Origin: Ramlibacter humi
GTDB lineage: Bacteria > Pseudomonadota > Gammaproteobacteria > Burkholderiales > Burkholderiaceae_C
Direction of reading: 5' to 3'
DNA length: 64,000 bases
Assembly: GCF_004681975.1 (NCBI RefSeq)
Contig: NZ_SMLK01000004.1
Location: 124,001 to 188,000 of the forward strand
The position numbers were made by a program, and so were the translations under genes. Shown piece by piece: positions 44,429 to 51,994 of this stretch (within the stretch, counting starts at the first letter, position 1; each line of letters starts with the position of its first letter). The notes beneath the pieces were generated by a model. It was not told the DNA's origin and did not search any database. It was given only the letters and a program-made list of their open reading frames with translations.

Positions 44429-45865
44429 TCAATAAGCCGCGCCATCCTTGAACACCAGCCGGATGGTTCTCCAGACGATGTAGAGATCCAACCGCAATGA
44501 CCAGTTTCGCAGATAGTCGAGGTCGCAGCGAATCCGTGCTTCCATCTTTTCGAGTGAATCGGTCTCGCCGCGGTAGCCGTTCACCTGGGCCCAGCCCGTG
44601 ATTCCGGGTTTGACCTTATGCCGGAGCATGTAGCTCTTGATCAAAGGCCGGTAGAACTCGTTGTGCGCCACCGCGTGCGGGCGGGGTCCCACGATGCTCA
44701 TTCGGCCCTGCAGGACGTTGATGAACTGAGGAAGCTCATCCATGGATGTCCGCCGCAGGATGCGCCCGAGCGGCGTCACCCGGGAATCCTCCTTGCGGGC
44801 CTGCGTCACGACAGGGCCATCCTCGGTCACCGTCATCGAGCGGAACTTGTAGACCATGATCTCCTGCCCCCACAGCCCGTAGCGGCGCTGGCGGAAGATC
44901 ACGGGGCCCGGCGAGGTGAACCTGATCGCCGCGGCGATCCCCAGCATCAGAGGGGACAGCAGTAGCAGGATTGCAACAGACAGGACGATGTCGCTGGCCC
45001 GCTTGACCACCAGGTTGGGGCCCTTGAACGGCGTTTCGCACACCGAGATCACCGGCAGGCCGCAGATCGAGTCGGTGCGGCCCTGGATCAGGTCGGTCAC
45101 GAACATGTCCGGCACGAAGTAGACCGATGCCGTCGTGTCCTTCAGCGCGTCCAGCAGCTGCTTGATGCGCGGCTGCGAAGCCATGGGCAGCGACAGGTAC
45201 ACCAGCTGCACGTTGTTCCGCTTCACGTAGTCGGCGATCTCCTGGATGCGCCCCAGCATGCGGTGGCGGCCCCGCCCGTGCTGGCGGTCCGGCGTGCGGT
45301 CGTCGAAGAAGCCGAGCAGCTCCACGCCCGTGTAGTGCGCCATCGACAGGCGGTCGGCCAGCGAGCCGCCCTGCTCGTTCATGCCCACGACCACGGCGCG
45401 CAGCGGCGGGCCCTGCAGGCGAATGAGATGCGGCGCCGACTTGCGCAGGATCCAGTGCGCGGCCAGCTGCGACGTGGGGGCGAGCCACAGCCAGTGCAGG
45501 ATCACCGGCCGCGCGAAGTCTTCCAGGTGGCCGACCGCGTAGGCGGTGGCCAGCAGCAGGCCGGCCGTCCAGGCCCAGGCCAGCACCGTGTCGGCGATCA
45601 CGCGCGGCGCCGAAGCGCGCAGTTGCGGACGGCCCGGGTACGCCAGGGCGAAAGCGATCACCGACACCACCAGCCAGCGCGTGGAGATGGCGCCCTCGAA
45701 CAGCCACACCAGCCACCACAGCGACAGCACCGTCACCAGCGGCTCGAGGAAAGCCTCGAACGCGCGCAGCAGCCGGCTGTGGCTGAAGACCGCGGGGCCC
45801 GGCAGCGCCGGCGCGGGCGGCGGTGCCGCCGCCACGCCCGGGTGGGTACCGCCCAGCTCAGGCAT
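44429..45865 (-). CDS. epsB: Undecaprenyl-phosphate glucose phosphotransferase EpsB
   Basis: The 478-residue polyprenyl phosphate hexose-1-phosphate transferase has four N-terminal helices, a CoA-binding-like Rossmann middle domain (about 150-270), and a C-terminal sugar-transferase domain. That last domain includes VIFRQRRYGLWG, VYKFRSM, DELPQFINVLQGRMSIVGPR and PGITGWAQVNG. It starts repeat-unit synthesis by attaching glucose-1-phosphate to undecaprenyl phosphate. It overlaps epsA by eight bases. A second, related enzyme is at 63213. Confidence 0.93.
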   Translation of the reverse strand: MPELGGTHPGVAAAPPPAPALPGPAVFSHSRLLRAFEAFLEPLVTVLSLWWLVWLFEGAISTRWLVVSVIAFALAYPGRPQLRASAPRVIADTVLAWAWTAGLLLATAYAVGHLEDFARPVILHWLWLAPTSQLAAHWILRKSAPHLIRLQGPPLRAVVVGMNEQGGSLADRLSMAHYTGVELLGFFDDRTPDRQHGRGRHRMLGRIQEIADYVKRNNVQLVYLSLPMASQPRIKQLLDALKDTTASVYFVPDMFVTDLIQGRTDSICGLPVISVCETPFKGPNLVVKRASDIVLSVAILLLLSPLMLGIAAAIRFTSPGPVIFRQRRYGLWGQEIMVYKFRSMTVTEDGPVVTQARKEDSRVTPLGRILRRTSMDELPQFINVLQGRMSIVGPRPHAVAHNEFYRPLIKSYMLRHKVKPGITGWAQVNGYRGETDSLEKMEARIRCDLDYLRNWSLRLDLYIVWRTIRLVFKDGAAY

Positions 45866-46646
45866 ACGCGGCCATCCGGGTGAGCTTGGCCACGGCCTGG
45901 GCGCGGTTGGTCACGTCCAGCTTGCTGAAGATGCTCTTCATGTGGTTCTTCACCGTGAACTCGCTGATGCGCAGGATGCAGCCGATCTCCGGATTGGTCT
46001 TGCCCATGGCGACCCACACCATGATCTGGCGCTCGCGCTCGGACAACTGGCCCAGGCGCACCACGAGCTGCTCGACCTGGTTGCGCTCGGCGCCCGGCTG
46101 CTTCATGGGCGCGGGCGGCATGCGGCGCAGGGCCGAGTCGATGAACGGGACGATGAGCTTCAGCGACGCGGCGCCGCCGGCGGGCGCCAGGTCGGCGCTC
46201 AGCGCGGCGAAGATGCGCTCTCCGCCGAGGCGGCCGTCACCCACGCCATGCACCAGCGCGGTCCGCATGCCCGGCGTGCCGGGGGCCGGCGCCCAGCCTT
46301 GGCCGGCTTCGCCCAGCAGCTGGCCGCAGCCGCCGATGTCCAGCTGGCAGGGCTGCGACTGCGCGGCGATCCAGCAATCGCGGAAGTAGTTGACCAGCGG
46401 CGCGATGCGCGAGGCCGGGCACAGGTGCGTGCGCAGGCCGGGCAGGCTGGAGATGATGTCGTACTGCAGGTCGCCGGAGCGGAAGTCGCCCCAGCCGACG
46501 AGCAGGATGTCGTGCGGCAGCCATTTCTGCACGTCGCCCTGCAGCCAGCGCCACAGGTCCGCATGAGTCCGCAGCTGGGCGCCGAGGCCGGCGATCTTGA
46601 GGAACTGCACCGGATCGACGTCCGGCATGGCTTGCATCGTGCTCAT
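45858..46646 (-). CDS. epsA: LuxR-type regulator EpsA of the exopolysaccharide system
   Basis: The 262-residue protein has a C-terminal LuxR helix-turn-helix (about 200-255) with LSERERQIMVWVAMGKTNPEIG and FTVKNHMKSIFSKL. The N-terminal domain is family-specific and shows no autoinducer pocket signature. It matches the EpsA regulator that opens XrtB-type eps operons. It overlaps epsB by eight bases. A 518-base upstream region with a perfect palindrome probably holds its controls. Confidence 0.9.
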   Translation of the reverse strand: MSTMQAMPDVDPVQFLKIAGLGAQLRTHADLWRWLQGDVQKWLPHDILLVGWGDFRSGDLQYDIISSLPGLRTHLCPASRIAPLVNYFRDCWIAAQSQPCQLDIGGCGQLLGEAGQGWAPAPGTPGMRTALVHGVGDGRLGGERIFAALSADLAPAGGAASLKLIVPFIDSALRRMPPAPMKQPGAERNQVEQLVVRLGQLSERERQIMVWVAMGKTNPEIGCILRISEFTVKNHMKSIFSKLDVTNRAQAVAKLTRMAAYA

Positions 46647-46665
46647 GGCTTTTCTCCCGCTCTTT

Positions 46666-46830
46666 TCACTGGCCGCGAACGGCCGACAAGTTCCGAAACA
46701 GTTTTCGCGCGGTCCGCTGGTGAAAGCGCGTTAACGCGCTTTGCACCGCGAAACTCTGTGTGACCGCCGTTGCCCGCCCGCCACGATTCGCTTGACAGCG
46801 GTCGTCCGACATGGATCGCGCGGGGTTCAT
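46666..46830 (-). CDS. Possible 54-residue leader or small protein upstream of epsA
   Basis: Starting at ATG 46830 with CAGGGAGA about ten bases upstream, a 54-codon frame encodes an Arg/Gln-rich basic peptide ending in AVRGQ. It stops 20 bases before epsA and shares its direction. The frame spans the palindrome at 46723-46742. No family is recognised. It may be a leader peptide that couples translation to epsA, or chance. Confidence 0.35.
   Translation of the reverse strand: MNPARSMSDDRCQANRGGRATAVTQSFAVQSALTRFHQRTARKLFRNLSAVRGQ
46723..46742. promoter_or_regulatory. Perfect 20-bp palindrome upstream of epsA
   Basis: AAAGCGCGTTAACGCGCTTT is its own reverse complement, flanked by GGTG on the left and, one base out, CACC on the right. 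It lies 77 bases before the epsA start. It is a candidate operator, possibly for EpsA itself. Confidence 0.6.
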
Positions 46831-47164
46831 CGGTCGTTTCTCCCTGTGTGTGACGGCGACGGGTGATGGTGTGAAAAATGGACATGCCGGACGCGTAGGC
46901 TTGCCGTGGCGCTTCGTGTCGGTTTCGGCTCATCGCGATGACAGCGGATTCCGACAGAGCCGTTGCGTAACCCATTCGTACGGGGCGCTACGGGGTGCTT
47001 CACCGGTCAAGCAAGTGTTTTCCGCCTGGGCCGTGGTGGGATTGCACCGACGCGCCGTGCAGGACAAGGCGCTGAGCCAGCGCGGCCACACGCAGCCGGG
47101 CACTGCCGGGCTGGAGGCAGACCCCGGAATGGGAAGCGGAAGGGGGAAAGGGACCCGCGGCGCT

Positions 47165-47473
47165 TCAGAAGCGCGGCAGGTCGTCCAGGCAGCGGCCGGG
47201 AGCTTCCTCGGCCAGCGCGAGCGTCTCGTTGCCGCCGGGCAGCACGTCGACCATGACTTCGGGGCCGGCCTGCAGGTGGCCTTCGCCGTCGGGGAACACG
47301 CTGATGACGGTGTCGCCCTCGACCAGGCGGTCGACCACTTCGTTGACGCGGGTGGGCGCGGGACGCAGGTCCCAGCGCGCCCGCTGCGCGTCGATCAGGC
47401 CCATCATCGCCTCGACGATCTGGGTGCCCGCGTAGCGGAGCGCGGTGATGCCGTAAGTGGCTTTCTCTGCCAT
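47165..47473 (-). CDS. Hypothetical 102-residue protein
   Basis: The protein starts at ATG 47473 (MAEKATYGI). It has an N-terminal amphipathic helix (AGTQIVEAMMGLIDAQRARW) and a beta-rich C-terminal half (VISVFPDGEGHLQAGPEVMVDV). No signal or membrane segment is seen. I recognise no family. It is divergent from the gene at 47571 with a 97-base gap. Confidence 0.65.
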   Translation of the reverse strand: MAEKATYGITALRYAGTQIVEAMMGLIDAQRARWDLRPAPTRVNEVVDRLVEGDTVISVFPDGEGHLQAGPEVMVDVLPGGNETLALAEEAPGRCLDDLPRF

Positions 47474-47570
47474 GCGCGCATTCTGGAAGCGGGCCCCGCC
47501 GTGCGGATCAGCCGAACCCGCCAACTCGCGTGGGAGCGTGCCTACGGCGCCGCTACACTGGCCCGCTCCC

Positions 47571-48314
47571 ATGGAAGAAGCCATCCCGCCGATCGCGCTC
47601 GGCCGCACCCACGCGCGCCGCCTGCGCGAGGTTTACCGCTCGGCCGGCTGGCCGTGCCAGGACATGGTGGAGATCGAACTGCTGGCCGCCGGCCTGCTGG
47701 AGCGCCTGCTGGCGCCCACCGGGCACGAGACGCTGCGCGTCACGCCCACCGGCCTGCGCATGATCGCCAACACGCTGGCCGACAACCGCGACCGCCTCTC
47801 GGCGCACGAATCGCTGGTGGAGCGCGTCGCCACCGAGATGGGCCGCGCAGGCCGCATCGCGTGGCGAGGGCTGATGCTGCGCGCGCAGGTGCCCACCGGC
47901 GACAGCACCCAGCCCGCGCAGTGGTGCATGGCCAAGCCGGACGTCTTCTCCATCCGCAACACCTCGGTCGCCGAATACGTGGAGCCCGTGGTGCACGAAG
48001 TGAAGGTGCGCCGATCGGACCTGCTTGCCGACCTGCGCGTGGAAGCCAAGCGCGCCGCGTACCTGGACCTGGGCGAGTGCTGGTACGTGCTGGGATGCGA
48101 CGCGCGGGGCCGCTGCATCGGCGCCGCGGACGAAATCCCCGAGTCGTGCGGCGTGATGGTGTTCGAGAAAGGCCGCCTGTCGGTCGTCCGCGCCGCACCG
48201 CGTGCGCGGCGCACCGCCCTGCCCTTCGGCGTTTGGATGGTGCTGGCGAAGTCGACGCCGGTCGCGGGGCTGGACGAAGACGCGCAAGGGCTGCTGGCCG
48301 CGAACGACGGCTGA
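47571..48314 (+). CDS. MmcB-like protein with predicted PD-(D/E)xK nuclease fold
   Basis: The 247-residue protein has an N-terminal helical, possibly winged-helix half (about 1-95). The second half carries Asp124 in PDVFSI and Glu143/Lys145 in HEVKVRRSDLLAD. The spacing D-(x)18-ExK and the following YLDLGECWYVLG resemble the MmcB group of the PD-(D/E)xK superfamily. The family tie is inferred from this pattern only. It has no clear ribosome binding site, but TACACT lies 11 bases upstream and may indicate a leaderless transcript. Confidence 0.6.
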   Translation: MEEAIPPIALGRTHARRLREVYRSAGWPCQDMVEIELLAAGLLERLLAPTGHETLRVTPTGLRMIANTLADNRDRLSAHESLVERVATEMGRAGRIAWRGLMLRAQVPTGDSTQPAQWCMAKPDVFSIRNTSVAEYVEPVVHEVKVRRSDLLADLRVEAKRAAYLDLGECWYVLGCDARGRCIGAADEIPESCGVMVFEKGRLSVVRAAPRARRTALPFGVWMVLAKSTPVAGLDEDAQGLLAANDG

Positions 48315-48335
48315 CGGACCCTGCACCTCGGAGAG

Positions 48336-48363
48336 CGTCATCCCCGCGAAGACGGGAATGACG
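48336..48363. repeat. Dispersed palindromic repeat, family A (short form)
   Basis: CGTCATCCCCGC and GGGAATGACG are the inverted arms around GAAGAC. It lies between the MmcB-like gene and the small acidic proteins, converging from both sides. It may serve as a hairpin terminator. Confidence 0.7.
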
Positions 48364-48367
48364 GACT

Positions 48368-48517
48368 TCACTGGTTCGGATGCTCCGAATGCCCTTCATC
48401 GGGCTCGGGCCGGTGGTGCTTCTCCGGGTCCTTCGGGATGTGCTGCGCCGGCTCCGGGTTCGCCGGCTTCGGCGGCTCGCCCGGCTCGGGCTCCGGCGTC
48501 GGCACGCCCGTGCTCAT
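48368..48517 (-). CDS. Small Pro/Glu-rich protein 4 (49 residues)
   Basis: The protein starts at ATG 48517, overlapping the stop of the preceding small gene by four bases. It is rich in Pro, Glu, Lys and His (for example EPEPGEPPKPANPEP) and has no hydrophobic segment, so it is probably disordered. The upstream frame could extend, but only this start gives the overlap. No family is known to me. It is the last of four similar genes. Confidence 0.55.
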   Translation of the reverse strand: MSTGVPTPEPEPGEPPKPANPEPAQHIPKDPEKHHRPEPDEGHSEHPNQ

Positions 48518-48657
48518 GGCGTCTGCCGCTGCACGTCCGTGTTCTCGGCGATCTCCTCCGGATCGTCGCTGGACGGCGTGGGAATGTCTTCCTCCATCCA
48601 CAAATCGGGCTCCTCGCGGTCCAGGCGCGGGATGCCGGTGGGGTTCTCGATGCCCAT
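48514..48657 (-). CDS. Small acidic protein 3 (47 residues)
   Basis: ATG 48657 has AAGGAGGCG about 7-15 bases upstream. The protein is acidic (MEEDIPTPSSDDPEEIAEN), with no membrane segment. It overlaps the next gene by four bases. Function is unknown. Confidence 0.6.
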   Translation of the reverse strand: MGIENPTGIPRLDREEPDLWMEEDIPTPSSDDPEEIAENTDVQRQTP

Positions 48658-48680
48658 GGGTTCGCCTCCTTGCAATGCGG

Positions 48681-48848
48681 TCAAAGGGTGGGCGGCTTGC
48701 CCTGCGGGTCTTCCGGTTCGGCCGGCGGCATCATCGGTCCGAACTCCGGCTCCACCGGCAGCCGCGTGGGGTTGGGCGTGCCGGGATTGGTGCCGGGCTC
48801 GAGCGGTTCCTCGGGCTCGACCGGATGGGGCGCCGATTTGCGCGACAT
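48681..48848 (-). CDS. Small Pro/Glu-rich protein 2 (55 residues)
   Basis: ATG 48848 follows AAGGAGG at good spacing. The sequence is Pro-rich and acidic (VEPEEPLEPGTNPGTPNP, VEPEFGPMMPP). It begins 12 bases after the preceding small gene. It is too Pro-rich to fold by itself. Function is unknown. Confidence 0.6.
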   Translation of the reverse strand: MSRKSAPHPVEPEEPLEPGTNPGTPNPTRLPVEPEFGPMMPPAEPEDPQGKPPTL

Positions 48849-48860
48849 GCCTGGCCTCCT

Positions 48861-49034
48861 TCAGAACTGGCTCTTCTCCCACAGCGACGGGTCTACCGGC
48901 TCGGGCACTTCGACCGGCCGCAGGTCGGCCGGTTTGGGCTCGGCGTGCGCCGCCGGCGGAGAGAAGCCGTCGTCGAGCTGGGGCGGCAGCGGCTGTGCCA
49001 CGTGCAGTGTGGGATCGGTGTCGTAGGGGATCAT
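48861..49034 (-). CDS. Small Pro-rich protein 1 (57 residues)
   Basis: The likely start is ATG 49034 (MIPYDTDP) with GGAGGA six to eleven bases upstream. ATG 49061 would add nine residues but lacks such a site. It is Pro- and Asp-rich (DLRPVEVPEPVDPSLWEK). It opens the row of four small genes. Function is unknown. Confidence 0.6.
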   Translation of the reverse strand: MIPYDTDPTLHVAQPLPPQLDDGFSPPAAHAEPKPADLRPVEVPEPVDPSLWEKSQF

Positions 49035-49137
49035 CGCAGGGTCCTCCGCGTTGGGACCCATGTTGGGCGAAAGGCACCGCGGCCGCGTTCAGTGCACACG
49101 CCAACCCGCTGTAGTCGCGGGCCGACGGTCAAGACAC

Positions 49138-49425
49138 CTAGGCGCTTTCCTTCTCGCGGTCCTTCAGCTCGCGCTCCGCGTCGCGCAGCACGGTCTTGCT
49201 GGGGTCGTGCGTGAAGGGCATGCGGGGCAGGCCGATCAAGGCCTGCAGGCGCGCGTGCGCGCGGTCCATGTCGCAGCCGATCATCGCCAGCGCGACTTCG
49301 TGGCCGGGTTCGTTCTTCGCGATCTCGACGTACGCCGCGCGCAGCCGGTGGTAGTCCTCTTCGGCGCGTGCGACCTCCTGCTGGGCAGCCAGCATCTTCG
49401 CGTAATCGGCACGGCTGTAGCGCAT
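49138..49425 (-). CDS. Hypothetical 95-residue helical protein
   Basis: The protein starts at ATG 49425 (MRYSRADY), with ATG 49434 as an alternative three codons earlier. It is highly charged with heptad-like helices (MLAAQQEVARAEEDYHRL and a lysine/glutamate tail), so a coiled coil is likely. No family is recognised. It lies between the second polysaccharide locus and the small genes, all on the minus strand. Confidence 0.65.
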   Translation of the reverse strand: MRYSRADYAKMLAAQQEVARAEEDYHRLRAAYVEIAKNEPGHEVALAMIGCDMDRAHARLQALIGLPRMPFTHDPSKTVLRDAERELKDREKESA

Positions 49426-49511
49426 GGAAACCATGCTAGGCACCGTCAAGCACGGCGGTTGTAGGACAACGCAGCGTGCGCGCGAAGTCCACGTGGCTGG
49501 GCTGGCGCAGC

Positions 49512-50852
49512 TCAGCTGTGCCGCGCGTGCGGCGCCACCTTCGGTGCGTGCCGCAACAGCAGCCACAGCACGCCGAGCGCCGCGGCGAACAGGTACGAAT
49601 GCAGCAGTGTTGCCGGGCCTGTTTGCGCGTGGTGCGCGATGCCCAGGTGCGTGCCCGCCAGCAGGCAGCACGCAGCCAGCAGGATGCAGGCGCCCCGCGC
49701 GCTGCCGTGCGGCGTCTCGCGGCCCAGGGCGAAGTCAAGCGCGACCAGCATCGGCGGCAGGATGCCGTAGTGGTGCTCCCACGCGATCGGCGATGCGATG
49801 GTGAACGCCAGCGCCGCGGCCTGGAAATCCAGCAGCCGCGGCCGCGTGTGACGGCGAAGGAGCAGCACAACGCCGATCAGCAGCAGCGAACTCGCGAAGG
49901 TCACCGCATGCACCCACGGGTGGTAGGCCGGAAAGCCGTTCGCCTGCCACGTGGTGACCGGCGCGGTGCCGAACAGGCGGTTGAGGATGCCGTTGACCGA
50001 CTGGTTCGGGTAATAGGTCTCGCCGGTCGCGGACAACGCGCCGAGCACCCGCAGGTAGTCGAAGTGGTTGCGCCATCCGAAGAACGACAGCGACAGCGCC
50101 AGGCCCGCCGCGACGACGACAGCCCAGCCGCCCAGGAACCGCCACTGCCCGCGCAACAGCGCCCAGACCAGGAACAGCGAGAACTGCGGCTTCACCAGGC
50201 AGATGGCGCCGACCAGCGCGCCGCACGCGAACTTGCGGCCGCCCAGCCACGCCAGGCATGCGGCGACGAACGCCACGTCCAGCAGCAGTTGCACCTGCCC
50301 GAGGGTGAACGCCTTGATCACCGGATACGACAGCACGACCATGCACGCGGCCAGCACGCCGGCCATGGCCCGATCGGCTTTGCCCTCGTGCGACGAAGCC
50401 GCCAGCCGCCAGCCGAACACGCCGCAGAGCGCCGCGTACACCCACACCAGGAACCAGTTCACCAGGTTCAACCCCTGGACCGTCAGTGGCCATCCCATGC
50501 GGGCCGCGAGTTCGTGCACGACCAGGCTGGTGGGCGGGTACTGGAACTTCACGCCCTCGCCGAAGAACAGCACGTCGTAGGCACGCACGCCCGCCTGCCG
50601 CATCAGCGGCAACGCGCGTTCCATGGGCGCCCAGGAATCCACCCAGGCCGACATCCGCAGCCATTCGCGCAGGTAGCGCAGCAGCGATGCCTCGCCGGCC
50701 ACCTGCATGGCCGCGGCCAGCGCCAGCGGGAGCAACACCACCACCATCCATTCGATGCGCCAGCGCGTGGCCCATCCCCGGAGTCCGCGCATGGAAGGCA
50801 AGGCACGCGTGGCGGCAGATGCGGCCGGTCCCATCGCGGCGTCCCGGTTCAT
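49512..50852 (-). CDS. GT87-family (DUF2029) membrane glycosyltransferase
   Basis: The 446-residue protein has about ten transmembrane segments. After the first helix comes a periplasmic segment with VKFQYPPTSLVVHELAA, and the GT-C features AFTLGQVQLLLD and LVKPQFSLFLVWALLRG match the alpha-mannosyltransferase family GT87. It probably uses a polyprenyl-linked sugar donor on the outer face of the membrane. It overlaps the GT4 gene upstream (ATGA). The sugar is unknown. Confidence 0.85.
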   Translation of the reverse strand: MNRDAAMGPAASAATRALPSMRGLRGWATRWRIEWMVVVLLPLALAAAMQVAGEASLLRYLREWLRMSAWVDSWAPMERALPLMRQAGVRAYDVLFFGEGVKFQYPPTSLVVHELAARMGWPLTVQGLNLVNWFLVWVYAALCGVFGWRLAASSHEGKADRAMAGVLAACMVVLSYPVIKAFTLGQVQLLLDVAFVAACLAWLGGRKFACGALVGAICLVKPQFSLFLVWALLRGQWRFLGGWAVVVAAGLALSLSFFGWRNHFDYLRVLGALSATGETYYPNQSVNGILNRLFGTAPVTTWQANGFPAYHPWVHAVTFASSLLLIGVVLLLRRHTRPRLLDFQAAALAFTIASPIAWEHHYGILPPMLVALDFALGRETPHGSARGACILLAACCLLAGTHLGIAHHAQTGPATLLHSYLFAAALGVLWLLLRHAPKVAPHARHS

Positions 50853-51982
50853 GCGAGCACCACCCGGCACTCGCGGTACAGCGCCAGGTGCGACCGCAGG
50901 AACTCGTCGTACGAGAAGCGCGCCAGCTGCCGGCGGCCGTTCGCGCCAAGTTCCTCGCGCAGGTCGGCCCGCATCGCGAGCGAGTACATGTTGGCCGCCA
51001 GCTGGTTCGCATCCTCGTTCGCGGACAGCAGGCCGCACACGCCGTCCTCCACCACCTCGGGCACGGCCTGCGTGCGCGTGGAAAGGATGGGCAGCCCGTA
51101 GTTCATCGCCTCCAGGAACACCAGGCCGAACGTCTCCCAGCGGCTGGGCATGACGAACACGTCGGCCGCGGCGTAGTAGGGGCGCACGTCGGGCTGCCAG
51201 CCGGCCCACAGCACGCGGCCGCCCAGGCCCAGGCGGTGCGCCTGCTGCATCAGCTGCGGCTGCAGCTCGCCGGTGCCGCACAGCACGAGCCGGAAACGCG
51301 CGGGCGGCGCGACGCGGGCCGCCGCTTCCAGCAGCACGTCCACGCCCTTCTGCTTCTCGAAGCGGCCGCAGAACAGGAACAGGGTCTCGTCCTCCGCCAG
51401 GCCCAGCTCGCCGCGAAGACGGCGGCGTTGCGACGCGCGTTCGGATGGCGGCTGCAACGGCAGCGAGTTGTGGATCACGCGCGCCTTGGCCGCGTCGATC
51501 ACATGCGTGCGGCGGCCGTACTCGCGCGTGTAGTGCGAAGGCGAGACGTAGCGGTTCGTCATGCGGTCCAGCGCCTTCTCGACGGCCCAGTACACCCATT
51601 TCTGCGGCACCGGCGTGAATTCGTCGGCGCCGTACGCGTGCAGGGTGTGGATCACCTGCACCGGCGCGCGGCACACGCGCGCCGCCACGCGCCCGATGAG
51701 GCCGCCCAGGCTGGTGTGCGTGTGCACCGCCTCGTAGCCGCCTTGCGCGAGCAGCCTGGCCGTGAAGGCGACGTCGGCGGCGATCGCGCCCGGATCGAAG
51801 GAAGGCTTGCGCGGGAAGTGGTGCACGCGCGAAAACGGCGACTCCAGCTCCGAGTCCTGTGCCACGCCCGAAGGGAAGTACGCCAGCTCGCAGCGCACCC
51901 AGGGGCGCAGGCCCTCCGCCAGCGCGGTGATGTGCTTGCCCGAGCCGCCCAGGCTCTTGGAGGTGACGAAGAGCACGCCCAT
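50849..51982 (-). CDS. Glycosyltransferase family 4
   Basis: The 377-residue GT-B enzyme has an N-terminal loop KSLGGSGKHITALAEGL for acceptor binding, FLFCGRFEKQKGVDVLLEAA, and the donor motif PSRWETFGLVFLEAMNYGLPILST. It is a retaining transferase. It overlaps the GT87 gene and lies 12 bases after the flippase, so it is part of one minus-strand transcript starting at 56724. Confidence 0.92.
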   Translation of the reverse strand: MGVLFVTSKSLGGSGKHITALAEGLRPWVRCELAYFPSGVAQDSELESPFSRVHHFPRKPSFDPGAIAADVAFTARLLAQGGYEAVHTHTSLGGLIGRVAARVCRAPVQVIHTLHAYGADEFTPVPQKWVYWAVEKALDRMTNRYVSPSHYTREYGRRTHVIDAAKARVIHNSLPLQPPSERASQRRRLRGELGLAEDETLFLFCGRFEKQKGVDVLLEAAARVAPPARFRLVLCGTGELQPQLMQQAHRLGLGGRVLWAGWQPDVRPYYAAADVFVMPSRWETFGLVFLEAMNYGLPILSTRTQAVPEVVEDGVCGLLSANEDANQLAANMYSLAMRADLREELGANGRRQLARFSYDEFLRSHLALYRECRVVLA

Positions 51983-51994
51983 GGCATGGCCTCC

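Larger units (their letters stand above)
46647..47164. other. 518-bp regulatory region upstream of epsA
   Basis: This gap contains a 20-base palindrome (46723-46742), a possible small gene with a strong ribosome binding site (46666-46830), and two related CTGTGTGAC units near 46756 and 46845. GTTGCGTAACCCATTCGTA near 46962 resembles a sequence near 56893. No strong promoter boxes stand out. Confidence 0.65.

Noticed and set aside
46643-46975. 110-codon open frame across the epsA upstream region
   Set aside because: It overlaps the epsA start, has no ribosome binding site or recognisable domain, and conflicts with the better supported small frame at 46666-46830.
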